This document shows, one piece after another, positions 16,100 to 25,952 of a stretch of 55,167 bases of DNA. The translations under genes were made by a program, and so were the position numbers. The DNA comes from Abditibacterium sp. (lineage in GTDB: Bacteria > Armatimonadota > Abditibacteriia > Abditibacteriales > Abditibacteriaceae), in assembly GCA_030448265.1 (NCBI GenBank), contig JAUJNG010000027.1:1-55167 (forward strand), given 5' to 3'. The notes below the pieces were generated by a model. The model was not told where the DNA came from and ran no database searches. It saw only the letters and a program-made list of their open reading frames with translations. How positions within the stretch are numbered: the first letter of the stretch is position 1; the number at the start of each line of letters is the position of its first letter.

Positions 16100-17113
16100 A
16101 TGTCACTTCGGATTGCCCATATCGGGCTTGGCCCTATCGGGTGTGCCATCATCACTCAAATCGCGGCGCGCGGCGGGATGCAGAGCGTGTGCGCCATCGA
16201 CCTCGACCCGCAAAAAATCGGCAAAACCCTGGGCGAAATCGCTGCCAGCGATGCTCCCAGCCTCCAAAATGTCTCCGTGCGCGGCGATATGGAGGCCGCG
16301 CTGCGCGAAATTCGGCCCGATGTCGCTGTGCTGTGCACCAGTTCGTCTCTGCCCCGCGTCTGGCCGCAAATCGAGACCATTGCGCGCGCGGGTGTGCCCA
16401 TCGTTTCCACCACCGAAGAACTCGCGTTTCCCAGTGGCCCCAACGCCCATTTCACCGCACAACTCGATGCTCTGGCCAGAGAATGCGGCGTGGGCATCGT
16501 TGGAACCGGCGTCAATCCAGGTTTCGTGATGGACACGCTGCCGGTTTTGCTGTCGGGCGCGTGCGAGCGCGTGGAAAAAATTCGCGTCGAGCGAGTGCAG
16601 GACGCGGGTGCGCGGCGTTTGCCGTTTCAACTCAAAATCGGCGCGGGTTTGAGCGTCGAAGAATGGCAGCGCAAAGCTGACGAGGGATCGGTGCGCCATG
16701 TCGGGCTGCGCGAAAGCATCGCGATGATCGCTCATGCCCTCGGCTGGAATTTGGAGCGCATCAGCGATGAAATTTCGCCCCAAATCGCCGAAGAACCCGT
16801 CTCCAGCCCGCATTTGAGCGTCGCGGCGGGCCAGGTGTGCGGCATGAAACAGGACGGTGTCGGCTACCAGAACGGCGAAGCGGTGATTGAGCTTCACATG
16901 GAAGCGTATCTGGGCGCGCCGCAGTCGTATGAAATGACGCGCATCGCGGGCAGCCCCGCGCTGGAGATGCGTATCGACGGCGGTGTGGCGGGCGACATTG
17001 CAACGGCGGCGGTGGTTATCAACACCCTTCCCAAAATCGTGAGCGCACCGGCGGGCTTTCACACCATGCTGTCGCTGCCACTGCCTTCGTTTTATCGAGG
17101 AAATGCGGCATGA
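16100..17113 (+). CDS. DapB-like NAD(P)-dependent amino-acid dehydrogenase
   Basis: The 337-residue protein has an N-terminal Rossmann fold with GLGPIG at 9-14 and a C-terminal domain like that of dihydrodipicolinate reductases and 2,4-diaminopentanoate dehydrogenase. It includes the GTGVNPGFVMD segment that is typical of the latter branch. True DapB is about 260 residues, so this is more likely an oxidoreductase acting on a diamino acid or related substrate. ATG 16100, with AAAAGG upstream, is preferred over the TTG at 16082. The stop overlaps the start of the M55 peptidase gene (ATGA), so the two form an operon that probably handles D-amino acids or unusual peptides. Confidence 0.82.
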   Translation: MSLRIAHIGLGPIGCAIITQIAARGGMQSVCAIDLDPQKIGKTLGEIAASDAPSLQNVSVRGDMEAALREIRPDVAVLCTSSSLPRVWPQIETIARAGVPIVSTTEELAFPSGPNAHFTAQLDALARECGVGIVGTGVNPGFVMDTLPVLLSGACERVEKIRVERVQDAGARRLPFQLKIGAGLSVEEWQRKADEGSVRHVGLRESIAMIAHALGWNLERISDEISPQIAEEPVSSPHLSVAAGQVCGMKQDGVGYQNGEAVIELHMEAYLGAPQSYEMTRIAGSPALEMRIDGGVAGDIATAAVVINTLPKIVSAPAGFHTMLSLPLPSFYRGNAA

Positions 17114-17949
17114 GGGTGTTTATTTCGGTCGATATGGAAGGCATTAGCGGCGTGGTTCACTCCTCGCAGGCGGCGCCCAATCGCCGCGATTACGAGTGGG
17201 CGCGCACCATGATGGCGGGCGATGCCAATGCCGCCATCGAAGGCGCGCTCGAAGGCGGCGCGAGTGAAATCGTGGTCGCCGACGCGCATGACGGAATGCG
17301 GAATTTGCGCCTTGATGAACTGCATCCCGCCGCCTCGCTGGTGTCGGGGAGTGGGCGCCCGTTGTCGATGATTCACGGCCTCGACGCGAGTTTCGACGCG
17401 CTTTTCATGGTCGGCTATCATGCGATGCCTGGGGCGCGCGAGGGCATTATGAACCACGCTTACATCTCGCAGGGCTTGCAGCGTATCCGGCTGAACGGGC
17501 GCGAAATCGGCGAAATCGGCATTTTCGCGGGTATCGCGGGCGGATTTGGCGTTCCGGTTGCGCTTGTCACCGGCGACGACGCCTGTTGCCGCGAAGCGCG
17601 CGACTGGCTGCCCCAGACGCAGACGGCGAGCGTGAAAACGGGCATCAATCGTTTCGCGGCGCAGTGCCTCAGCCAGCAAAAGGCGCACGAACTGATTCGC
17701 CGGAGCGCGAAAAGTGCGCTGCAAAGCGATTTTCTGAGTCAAATCGCGCCGCTCGCGCCACCGCCAAACACCCGTTTTGAAATTGAATTCACCGGCAGCC
17801 AGTGCGCCGACAGCGCCGCGCGCGTGCCAGGCGTGGCGCGCGTCGATGATCGCAGCGTCGCGATTGAAAATGGCGATTATCTAAGCGCGTTCGCGTCGCT
17901 GCGGCTGTGTCTGGAGCTTGCGTCGGGCGCGTTTGATGCGGATTATTAA
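17110..17949 (+). CDS. M55-family D-aminopeptidase (DppA-like)
   Basis: The 279-residue protein matches zinc-dependent D-aminopeptidases of family M55. The N-terminus SVDMEGISGV gives Asp8 and Glu10, DAHDGM gives His60 and VGYHAMPG gives His104. As far as I recall, these are the same numbers as the zinc ligands of Bacillus subtilis DppA. The conserved MNHA motif (114-117) supplies the likely catalytic His. It releases D-amino acids from peptides, possibly during peptidoglycan turnover. It is translationally coupled to the upstream dehydrogenase and followed by a 40-base-arm palindrome. Confidence 0.93.
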   Translation: MRVFISVDMEGISGVVHSSQAAPNRRDYEWARTMMAGDANAAIEGALEGGASEIVVADAHDGMRNLRLDELHPAASLVSGSGRPLSMIHGLDASFDALFMVGYHAMPGAREGIMNHAYISQGLQRIRLNGREIGEIGIFAGIAGGFGVPVALVTGDDACCREARDWLPQTQTASVKTGINRFAAQCLSQQKAHELIRRSAKSALQSDFLSQIAPLAPPPNTRFEIEFTGSQCADSAARVPGVARVDDRSVAIENGDYLSAFASLRLCLELASGAFDADY

Positions 17950-17960
17950 CTTAAAGTAGC

Positions 17961-18060
17961 GGTGAAGCAGTAGGTTTGTAGTAGCGCCGCGAGGCGCGTT
18001 CAGAACGCGTTTTTCGACGAAACGCGCCTCACGGCGCTACTACAAACTTACTGCTTCACC
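17961..18060. repeat. Inverted repeat family C
   Basis: Arms 17961-18000 and 18021-18060 are 40-base reverse complements with few mismatches, running from GGTGAAGCAG through GTTTGTAGTAGCGCCG to GAGGCGCGTT. It separates the M55 peptidase from the amidase gene. The same GTTTGTAGTAGCG string occurs at about 54958-54970, exactly where the contig breaks down. Confidence 0.9.
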
Positions 18061-18114
18061 ACGACCTAATTCAACCCGCCGCACAAGCGTCAAAACTCAC
18101 AACACTGCTTCTCC

Positions 18115-19557
18115 ATGAAACTCCTTCCCACTTTTTGCGCCGCCCTTTCACTTGCAGGTATCGCGCGCGCCCAAACCGCGCCAGTTCCTACCCCAATTCC
18201 CTCGCCAACCCCGACCAACGAACCGCCCGTCGATTACGCGGGCGCGATCTGGGTGCCCGCCGCGCCTGGGAACTTCAGCCCGCAGAACCGGCCCCAGAGC
18301 GAAAAAATCGACATGATCGTGGTGCACGACATCGAAGGCCCCGCCTCGGCGGGCATCAACATTTTTCAACGCCCAGGCGCGGGAGTGAGCGCGCATTACA
18401 TCGTGAGCGGCGATGGAACGATCTGGCAGATGGTGCGCGAACATAATGTCGGCTGGCACGCGGGCAATCGCAATATCAATCACCGCTCGATTGGCATCGA
18501 GACCGAAGGCTACGCCTACCGCCCTGGCTGGTATGGAACCGCGATGTATGAGGCGCAGGCCAGGCTGGTGCGCGACATCACGCGGCGCCACAACATTCCG
18601 CGCGACCGGACGCACATCATCGGTCACGCCGAAGTGCCCAATCCACGCGACCCCACCAAATTCGGCGGCGGGAGCGGCCATACCGATCCTGGCCCCTACT
18701 GGAACTGGGCGACGTTCATGACCCTGATTCGCAACGACGCGCGGCTGGTGGACAAACAAATTCCGGCCACGATTCGTCCTGGCGAGACTTTGCCCGCGAG
18801 CGTGACGCTGCAAAACACCGGCGACGACCTTTGGCCCGCCAACACCGCGCGCAACCCCAACACCGCATTGCAGGCGAGCGGCCCCATCGTGGTTCTGGCG
18901 ACCGAAGGGGGCCGCGTCAGTCCCCTTTCCCACCTGCGCGGCTGGATCAGCCCGACAGTGGCCGCCGGTGCTGCCACCGACACGCTTCCTGGGGCACCCG
19001 CGCGTTTCGAATTCACGCTGCGCGGCCCACGCGGGCTGGGCGAACTGAGCGACCAATTGCGGCTCACCACCATGCCAACTGCCGCGCAGGGCACCTCGCC
19101 GGTGTCGTTTGGCGAAAAAATTCCGATTGCGACGCGCGTCGTGCCCTGGGTTATCGACGTGCCCGCTCCCGATGCGCCAATAGATGCTTCCCTGCCGAAC
19201 GGGCCGCTCGCGCGCTGGAGCGCGGCGCTGCCCATCGGTGGAATTTACGCGGTTTACGCTGCGCCGCCCAAAGCTGCCAAAACGCGCGGCGAAAGGTCGT
19301 TCAGTTATCGCATCGAAACTCTCGATGGCCCCAGAAGTGTGCAGGCGCGCCCCGAAGACGGCGGCATTGGTCTCCTTTTCGCGGGCTATTTCGCTTTTCC
19401 CGAACCTTCGAAACAAGCGCCGACCGTTGCGGTCGAACTGCAAAGCGCGCCGCGCGGTATTGAACGGATGAATGCCGGTGTTGTGCGTCTGGTCGGGCCG
19501 TTTCCCGCCGTTTCCAACCGCGCGCCCGACCTCAGCCAGATTCCTGGCTGGAAGTAG
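18115..19557 (+). CDS. Secreted N-acetylmuramoyl-L-alanine amidase
   Basis: The 480-residue protein has a signal peptide (1-19), a proline/threonine-rich linker and a type-2 amidase (PGRP-like) domain at about 60-210. Zinc-ligand candidates are His71 in VVHDIEG and His189 in SGHTDPG, with the conserved IGIETEG and HIIGHAEVP segments between them. The enzyme cleaves the amide bond between muramic acid and the stem peptide in the cell wall. The C-terminal 260 residues look like beta-sandwich modules (LPASVTLQNTGDDLWP resembles an Ig-like repeat) and may bind the wall. The next gene is a C39-like protease in the same direction. Confidence 0.92.
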   Translation: MKLLPTFCAALSLAGIARAQTAPVPTPIPSPTPTNEPPVDYAGAIWVPAAPGNFSPQNRPQSEKIDMIVVHDIEGPASAGINIFQRPGAGVSAHYIVSGDGTIWQMVREHNVGWHAGNRNINHRSIGIETEGYAYRPGWYGTAMYEAQARLVRDITRRHNIPRDRTHIIGHAEVPNPRDPTKFGGGSGHTDPGPYWNWATFMTLIRNDARLVDKQIPATIRPGETLPASVTLQNTGDDLWPANTARNPNTALQASGPIVVLATEGGRVSPLSHLRGWISPTVAAGAATDTLPGAPARFEFTLRGPRGLGELSDQLRLTTMPTAAQGTSPVSFGEKIPIATRVVPWVIDVPAPDAPIDASLPNGPLARWSAALPIGGIYAVYAAPPKAAKTRGERSFSYRIETLDGPRSVQARPEDGGIGLLFAGYFAFPEPSKQAPTVAVELQSAPRGIERMNAGVVRLVGPFPAVSNRAPDLSQIPGWK

Positions 19558-19678
19558 GAGCGGGGGCAAACATTGTAGCACCAAAAGCACCGAGCACGGA
19601 TGGACCCGCTCCCACAGGATAGGCTAAAAAAATTTATTTTTTTGGAATGAAACCCTTTTTAGGACTGGAGGTCGCTCT

Positions 19679-20786
19679 TTGGGTTTTGTACGTGTACAGC
19701 CTTTCCGCGCCCTCGCCTCCCATGAACGCCTCGCCCCATCTTTTCTCGGTCTGCGCGATTTCGATTCCTGGACGCGCTCGCCTGGCCCTAAAGCCGGTGA
19801 AATCACCCTCTTGTCGCCGGTTTTGGAGGCGCCTTCGGGCTGGAATGAACTCGTCGTTTCGTGGAACGCGACGCTGCCCGCGACCGCTTATCTCAAGATA
19901 GAAGCGCGCGGCATTACTCCGTCCCAGGGACAAAATGCAGCCCGCGAAACTCCGTTTTACCATCTCGGCCACTGGGCGAATGACCCCAAAACTCATCCAC
20001 GCGAAAGCGTCAACGGTCAGGCTGACGCCGATGGCGAAGTGCAAACCGATACGCTCATCCTCAAACGACGCGGCGCGCGGGTGCAACTGCGTCTAACACT
20101 GGGCGACGTTGGGGGCAAAACGGAAAATTTACCGTCGCGGGTGCGTTTTATCGGGCTTTCGCTGCTCGACAACACGCAGAAAATCGCGCCGCGCGAGCCA
20201 AATCGCGCCGCCTGGGGCAAAGTGGTCGCGGTTCCCGAACGGTTCCAGGGCGATTTTCTCAACTTAGGCGGCGCGGTGTGGTGTTCTCCGACCTCGGTTT
20301 CGATGATTTTGGAGCACTGGTCGAAGCTCCAGGCGCGCCCCGAACTGAATCTGACTGTGCCCCAGGTCGCGGCGGCGGTTCACGACCCCAAATGGATCGG
20401 CACTGGCAACTGGAGTTTCAACGCGGCCTTTGCGGGAAGCTTCCTGGCTTTCGCGCTTATGTGACCCGTTTCAGCGACCTGCGCGACCTCGAAACCTGAT
20501 CGCGGCGGGCGTTCCGGTCGCGCTTTCGGTGAATTATGGCCTGCTCAAAGGGCCAGGACAAAAAGGCGACGGACACCTCGTGGTTTGCAACGGTTTTACG
20601 GCCAATGGCGACGTTCTCATCGCCGACCCTGGCCAGCGCACCGAAGCGGGCCAGAAATACCGCGTTTTCCCGCGCGCAAACGTCGTCGCCGGTTGGGGCG
20701 CCTCGCACAACACGGTGTATCTGATTTATCCCGAAGGCTTCGCCATTCCTGCTTCATCGGCGAACTGGGACGACATAAAAGGGTAA
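19679..20786 (+). pseudogene. C39-like peptidase, frameshifted
   Basis: Three frames encode one papain-like peptidase of the C39/BtrH-like type. The first has an N-terminal beta-rich domain and the catalytic Cys region GGAVWCSPTSVSMILEHW. A short middle segment is PGFRAYVTRFSDL. The last frame has the His segment KGDGHLVVCNGF and the Asp region VLIADPGQ. The breaks are near 20443-20445 and 20495-20496; each is repaired by adding one C to a C run. The true N-terminus is unclear. A signal-peptide-like frame starts at ATG 19647 (MKPFLGLEVALWVLYVYSLSA) and would need a third added base near 19700 to join. Sequencing error seems more likely than decay. Confidence 0.8.
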
Positions 20787-20802
20787 TGCACAGTGCGGTG
20801 GG

Positions 20803-20978
20803 CCAATGGTCGGAAGCTGAAGCATCCGCCTGGGGGCCTTCGGCCTTGGGTGCTTCGCACCCCATCGTGGCAGCGACTCCCCACATGGGAGCCGAACGAC
20901 CAACTCGCAGCGACAATGGGTTGCGAAGCACCCAAGGCCGAAGGCCCCCAGGCGGATGCTTCAGCTTCCGACCATTGG
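20803..20978. repeat. Long inverted repeat with 63-base arms
   Basis: Arms 20803-20865 and 20916-20978 are near-perfect reverse complements of about 63 bases, beginning CCAATGGTCGGAAGCTGAAG. About 50 bases lie between them. It sits between convergent genes (C39-like peptidase and phosphoesterase) and could terminate both. Confidence 0.92.
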
Positions 20979-21000
20979 TCTTATGGTTTCAACCTCCCCT

Positions 21001-23133
21001 TCACCCCAACGGCAGCGCGACGACCAGACCATTTTGCGATGCGATATAAACCCGCTCCCTGTCGGTTGCGGGCGAGGCGAGCAGATGCCCAGGCGCGAGT
21101 TGATACTGCCACAGCATTTTTCCGTCGCCCGCGCGAAGCGCTGAGAACACGCCGTTGACACTTCCCACATAAACCGCGCCGCCCTGCGAGGAGTTGCCCC
21201 AGGCGCACGACGAGTCGTAAATTTCGCTGCCGGTCGCGGTCTCCCAGCTTTTTTGGCCGCTCTGGGCCTCGAAAGCGAAAACCTGGCCGGTTGGGGTAAG
21301 CGAGGCGTTGAACACCTGGCCACCCTGCAAAAGCGGGCCGGAATAGCCCAGCGCCGGCCCAGGCACTTCCCACAAAACTTTGCCGCTTGAGACTTCCATG
21401 GCGTGCAAAACCCCGTCGTTGGACGAAACATAGACGCGCCCCGCGCCGGTCGTTGGCGAGCCGATGGCGGGCGAAAAATAAAAGGCTCTGCCGAACTTTT
21501 GCTTCCAGATTTCGCGTCCCGTCGCCACATCGAGGGCGCGGAAAAAGTTGTCCCAGCCGCCCACGAAAAAACGCTCGCCGTCGGTCGCGGCCTGGCTCTG
21601 GAACATATTCTCGCCCTTGGCTTTCCACATTACCTGGCCGTTTTGCGCGTTTAAGCCGTAGATTTGCGTATCGACCGACGCGATGCAAACCACGCCGCGC
21701 GAGAGCGCCGCGCCGCCAAAAACGGCGCCGCCGGTTTTGGTCTTCCATTTCAAGCGTCCGGTTTGGGCATCGAGCGCGTAAACGTGGTGATCCGCCGAGC
21801 CGAAATAGATCGCGCCGTCTGCCACGAGCGGCGTCGAAAAAATCGAGCCGCCGGTGGTGAATTTCCAGCGCGCAAAGCCGGTGCGCGTATCGAGGCACAC
21901 CAGATCGCCTCCCATCGTGGAAACGTAAAGCGCGCCGTCTCTGGCCACCAACTTCGATTGCACCGCGCCGCCCACGGGCGCGACCCAGAGCGGCGCGGGC
22001 GCTCCTGCGGGCCGCGTCGAAAGCGCCGCGAAACGGGTGTAGGCGCGGCCATCGGGCAAGACGGCGCGCACTTCAACGCGATGTTCGCCCGCCATCGCGG
22101 GCGCGGGCGCTTCCCCAGTCCAACTTGCGCCCCGCGCTCCGAGCGGCGCGTATTTTCCGTCGCCGATGCGAAATGAAACCTTGGCGTCGGAGGGCAAATC
22201 GCCGCGCGCGGCCTCGATTTTCAACTTTTCGCCCCTCAGTCGCGCCGTCGCGTTCCAGAGCGGCGCGGGGGTTCTGGCGAGGGGAATGGAGAGAATTTCC
22301 TGCGTCGGCGTCGGGTTTTCAAGGGTGCGGCGCAGCACGCGCAGGCGATTTTCATTCACTTCGATGAGCGAATAAGAACCTTGATAAAGCCCTTTGGCCA
22401 TGATCGCGGGCGCGCCGTTGATGCTCCACCCAATATCGGCATGACCGTGCCCTTGCAGCCACAGTTTCACGTTGTAGGGCGCGGTGATTTGCAGCAGTTC
22501 GTTTTCGTTGTCGACTTTCACCGCGTCGCGGCCTATCCAGTGGTGAAACCCGATCACGATGGGGCGCTCCGTCCCGACTTTTTGGAGGTCGGCGCGCAGC
22601 CAGTCGAGCATTTTTTGATCGAAGTGGCCCCAGTGCTGAAGCAAAACCGTGGAATCGAGCGACACAAAATGGACGTTTTCGACATCCCACGACCGGTAAA
22701 GCGGGGCTTTGACGCCCCGTTCAAACCCTTCTTTGCCGAGCGGATTCCAGCGCACGTCATGATTTCCTGGCGCTTCGTAGAGGGGAAGCGTCAGGTTTTG
22801 CAGCGATTTCTGGTGAAATTCGTATTCCTGGGGCGTGCCGATTTCAACCACGTCGCCGGTGTTGAAAACGAACTTCGGCTGGGCCGCGAGCGCGCTGATT
22901 TCGCGATACATTTCGGCATTTTTGGCGGCGTTGGAGCCAGGTTTGTCCGTCGCTGTGACGTGGGTGTCGGTGATGTGGACAAACGAAAAATCGGCGCGCG
23001 CCGCCTTTTGCGCGGCGCATATCAGCAACAGGACGAGCAGGCCGCAAAAAATCGCGGAGTGCGCGCCCTCTGCGGCGCTTCGTGCCAAAGAAAAACATCT
23101 CCCCATCGGGAAAACACCGCAGAAACAGACCAT
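21001..23133 (-). CDS. Secreted metallophosphoesterase with PQQ-like propeller
   Basis: The 710-residue protein starts with a hydrophobic signal segment (about 27-47), followed by a calcineurin-like metallophosphoesterase domain (about 48-280). Metal-binding motifs are HITDTHV, NTGDVVE, GNHDV, GFHHW and GHGHADI. An Ig-like linker (about 300-380) leads into a PQQ/quinoprotein-type beta-propeller (about 385-710) with repeated GxVYVGS/ALDAQTGRLKW units. It is therefore probably a periplasmic or surface phosphodiesterase joined to a ligand- or surface-binding propeller. The propeller lacks obvious dehydrogenase residues. The start at 23133 has AGGTGG about 9 bases upstream. The substrate is unknown. 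Confidence 0.9.
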   Translation of the reverse strand: MVCFCGVFPMGRCFSLARSAAEGAHSAIFCGLLVLLLICAAQKAARADFSFVHITDTHVTATDKPGSNAAKNAEMYREISALAAQPKFVFNTGDVVEIGTPQEYEFHQKSLQNLTLPLYEAPGNHDVRWNPLGKEGFERGVKAPLYRSWDVENVHFVSLDSTVLLQHWGHFDQKMLDWLRADLQKVGTERPIVIGFHHWIGRDAVKVDNENELLQITAPYNVKLWLQGHGHADIGWSINGAPAIMAKGLYQGSYSLIEVNENRLRVLRRTLENPTPTQEILSIPLARTPAPLWNATARLRGEKLKIEAARGDLPSDAKVSFRIGDGKYAPLGARGASWTGEAPAPAMAGEHRVEVRAVLPDGRAYTRFAALSTRPAGAPAPLWVAPVGGAVQSKLVARDGALYVSTMGGDLVCLDTRTGFARWKFTTGGSIFSTPLVADGAIYFGSADHHVYALDAQTGRLKWKTKTGGAVFGGAALSRGVVCIASVDTQIYGLNAQNGQVMWKAKGENMFQSQAATDGERFFVGGWDNFFRALDVATGREIWKQKFGRAFYFSPAIGSPTTGAGRVYVSSNDGVLHAMEVSSGKVLWEVPGPALGYSGPLLQGGQVFNASLTPTGQVFAFEAQSGQKSWETATGSEIYDSSCAWGNSSQGGAVYVGSVNGVFSALRAGDGKMLWQYQLAPGHLLASPATDRERVYIASQNGLVVALPLG

Positions 23134-23477
23134 AAATTAAAACCACCTGAACACAGGGCAAGAATAACGCACTTGGCGAAAAAACGAGCGACGCCAGCAA
23201 ATAACACGAAAATCCAGCTACTCGCCCTGCAAAATTAAGATCCCGTCCAAGTAAGCATAAATTCTAGATGGTCAGGGCACAATGATGAGGCGACAACGCG
23301 AGACGACATTTTCAATGGACGATTCATGAAGGCTCACTGCGACGCCTGGTTGGGTAACCTCTGTCTCGGTTGTGCTCTTCGCCTAAAGTCCGGCACAATC
23401 TGGCCTCACGAACTGGAAGGGGAGTAAAGCAGGGGAAGCTCAAACGATCTCACCGGTTTATCATCGGTGTTGCGCGG
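23134..23477. other. Intergenic region without a gene
   Basis: No coding region, tRNA or strong repeat was seen in this 344-base gap. It separates two minus-strand genes and should hold the promoter of the phosphoesterase gene and the 3' end of the pilin-like transcript. Confidence 0.5.
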
Positions 23478-24317
23478 TCACTGTGTTGGCTCGCCGAGTA
23501 GCCTTCGATAGGCGTTGCGCTCGGTGGAGTTGTAAGCAAAAAAATTCACGACGGAGCGCCATGCCGCCTGTCGATTTGTCGCTACGGGAAGATTGGGATA
23601 GGTGGCTTCCCTTTTGAGCCACTTTGCGTGACCATCCGCGAACACATAGTTGGCTCCACCCAGATGCCGATCCGGAACTTCCCAATACGCGCCAGGATTA
23701 TTTTGGCTGCGCCGAGTCGCTGTTTGAAACCAAGTTGGTGAGGCGAGGCGACCTGGATAACCACATTCGCCGACTAAAACCGTGTTCGTGGGTTCATCCA
23801 TCTCCACCAAGGAAGGATAGAAGTAGTAGGAAGTGCCTACATTAGCCGCGGCGCCAGGATTGAAGTAGAACATATGGTGGCTGTAGCCATACGAGAAATG
23901 CACTCCGCCACTGGCATTTGTCTGGGGTTCGCCTTGGGAGCCCAGAGACGGGCACTGCCACACGCCTGTGTTGTTGGCTGCCTCCGGACTACCGCTTTTG
24001 ATGTAGGGTTGCAGCTTGGATTGCCAGAGGCCGGTAGAGGATGAATCGCCCCTGTATGGACTCTCGGCCCCAGGTGCTGACATCCCGTAGTATTCACTCC
24101 ACGCCGGAAGCCCATTATCGTAGTCCTGGGCATACTGCTGCGCGGCTAAACCGATCTGCTTCTGGTTGGACAGACAGGAGGTTCGGCGGGCGTTTTCACG
24201 TGCCCGTCCAAAAACGGGGAACAATATCGCGGCAAGAATTGAAATAATAGCTATAACTACTAAGAGTTCGATCAGCGTGAAGCCGCGTTGAGGAAGAGTG
24301 CGAGGCGTGATTGACAT
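23478..24317 (-). CDS. Prepilin-like H-X9-DG protein
   Basis: The 279-residue protein has a type IV prepilin-like N-terminus: a short basic leader ending RGFTLIELLVVIAIISIL, cleaved before Phe by a prepilin peptidase in related proteins. The segment FPVFGRARENARRTSCLSNQKQIG follows, then a soluble domain closing with RHLGGANYVFADGHAKW, where His and Asp-Gly are nine residues apart. This is the DUF1559/H-X9-DG architecture seen in many copies in Planctomycetota and Armatimonadota; the function is not established. ATG 24317 has AAGGAGAAACCC directly upstream. Two other complete copies lie at 25953 and 38118. Confidence 0.93.
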   Translation of the reverse strand: MSITPRTLPQRGFTLIELLVVIAIISILAAILFPVFGRARENARRTSCLSNQKQIGLAAQQYAQDYDNGLPAWSEYYGMSAPGAESPYRGDSSSTGLWQSKLQPYIKSGSPEAANNTGVWQCPSLGSQGEPQTNASGGVHFSYGYSHHMFYFNPGAAANVGTSYYFYPSLVEMDEPTNTVLVGECGYPGRLASPTWFQTATRRSQNNPGAYWEVPDRHLGGANYVFADGHAKWLKREATYPNLPVATNRQAAWRSVVNFFAYNSTERNAYRRLLGEPTQ

Positions 24318-24585
24318 GGGTTTCTCCTTTTCCAAGAGCCGGTTTTTCCGACTTGGGACTGACATTCCTAAAGATAGAAACTCTTCTTTACGAAAAGGGT
24401 AAGAGAAGATTAAAAATGCGTAATCAGAAGATTAAGCGCGACGCCAAATCGCTTTCGCCCGATTTTTCATGGAATTGACCCAGAATTATCGCTTTCGAGC
24501 GCGAAACTTATTATGAAATGAGGGTTCAAAACACCCCCAGTAATGGGTTGAGCCACAGCGCTTCGCTCTGTCACAATTCCCGATT

Positions 24586-25932
24586 ATGATGGCCTTCATC
24601 CCCCGAATTTTTCTCCTTGGCTTGATGTCCCTCCTCGCTCCCCTGGCACTTGCTGCTCCCGCGACACCCCTTTTTTCCGACGCCGAGCGCGCCGCCGTCA
24701 TCGCCTACTGGAACGCGCCGCAGCGCTACGAAATGGGGCCGCGCGCCGACGCACTCAAAAACGGCGCTTACGTCGTGCGCCAAACCCCCGCCGCGTCGCG
24801 CTGGTTCAACGCCTTCAATCGCCATCTCAAACCAGGAAAACTGGCGCCGACCAAAAACGCCGTCGAAATCACCGAGGCGTCGCGGCCCTGGGAAACCTGG
24901 GTCGTGGCCAAACTCGCCTACGACCGCGCCCTCGCCGCAGAGCAGGCCGCCGTCGCCAATGCCCAGCTTTTCGGCGGGCCGCTTCCCGCCGAAACGCAGC
25001 CTCTGCCGCCTCATCCTGGCCCGATTCCCGCCGCTTTACTGGCCGCCGTCGGCAACGCGCCGCCTTTCGCAGTTGTTGCGATGCCGCGCCGCCACACGGT
25101 TCGCTTTGCGAGCGGCGAAGTGATTTCCTACACTGACTACATTGCCCCAGGCAATCCGCGCAACCCTTATTTGCGCTTCGTCGAAGGCGTGGCGTCGGGC
25201 GGCACCGCGCTTTCCAAAATGGCGCCCGAAGAGTTGGATCGCATTTTCGCCGCCAGCAACCTGACGCCGACAGAAGCCCGCGTCATGCGCGCGATTTCCC
25301 TGCTCGAAGGCGGCTTCGACTCCATCAACACCTACGACACCGGATATTTGTCGGTCGGTTTCATTCAGTTCGCGGCGCTCGAAGGCGGTGGCGGCTCGCT
25401 CGGCGACGTTTTGAAAAGGCAGAAAAGGCAAAACCCGCTCGAATTCGCGCGCGATTTCCATGAACTGGGCGTCGATGTCACGCCCGACGGCCTTCTGGTC
25501 GTGGTTGACCCCTCGTCGGGCGCCGAACTGGTGGGCACCGAAGCGGTTCTCAAAATCATCGACGACAAGCGCCTCACCGCCGTTTTTCATCTCGCGGGCC
25601 AGCGCAGCACCGCGTTTCGCGCCGCGCAAATCGAGGTCGCGAAAAGCAATTACTATCCGGCGGATCTGCCGGTTTCTGTGACTATCAGCGAGCAGACTCT
25701 GACGGCGCGCGCGGGCGACATCATCAAATCCGAGGCGGGTCTGGCCACGCTTTTCGACCGCAAAGTCAATGTCGGAAACATTCGGATTCTCAACGACGTG
25801 CTGCAAAATGTGATGCTCAAACACGGGCTGGCTAAATTGGAAGAAACCCTGCCCTACGAGCGCGAAATCATCGCCGCCGTGCAGTGGCGCAAAGACTTTT
25901 TAAAGGACAAAACTTTGAGCCAGCCGCAGTGA
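24586..25932 (+). CDS. Secreted lysozyme-like hypothetical protein
   Basis: The 448-residue protein has a signal peptide (about 1-23, ending ALAAP). A region around 250-300 (AISLLEGGFDSINTYDTGYLSVGF...) places a Glu before a Gly-rich loop and a following aromatic block. This is reminiscent of lysozyme-like or lytic-transglycosylase domains that read a cell-wall substrate, but I cannot name the family. The N-terminal half is helical and the last 100 residues look like a small beta/alpha domain with a conserved VSVTISEQTLTARAGDII stretch. It is followed after 20 bases by a pilin-like gene in the same direction. Confidence 0.72.
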   Translation: MMAFIPRIFLLGLMSLLAPLALAAPATPLFSDAERAAVIAYWNAPQRYEMGPRADALKNGAYVVRQTPAASRWFNAFNRHLKPGKLAPTKNAVEITEASRPWETWVVAKLAYDRALAAEQAAVANAQLFGGPLPAETQPLPPHPGPIPAALLAAVGNAPPFAVVAMPRRHTVRFASGEVISYTDYIAPGNPRNPYLRFVEGVASGGTALSKMAPEELDRIFAASNLTPTEARVMRAISLLEGGFDSINTYDTGYLSVGFIQFAALEGGGGSLGDVLKRQKRQNPLEFARDFHELGVDVTPDGLLVVVDPSSGAELVGTEAVLKIIDDKRLTAVFHLAGQRSTAFRAAQIEVAKSNYYPADLPVSVTISEQTLTARAGDIIKSEAGLATLFDRKVNVGNIRILNDVLQNVMLKHGLAKLEETLPYEREIIAAVQWRKDFLKDKTLSQPQ

Positions 25933-25952
25933 GTGATAAATAGTAGAAAGCC

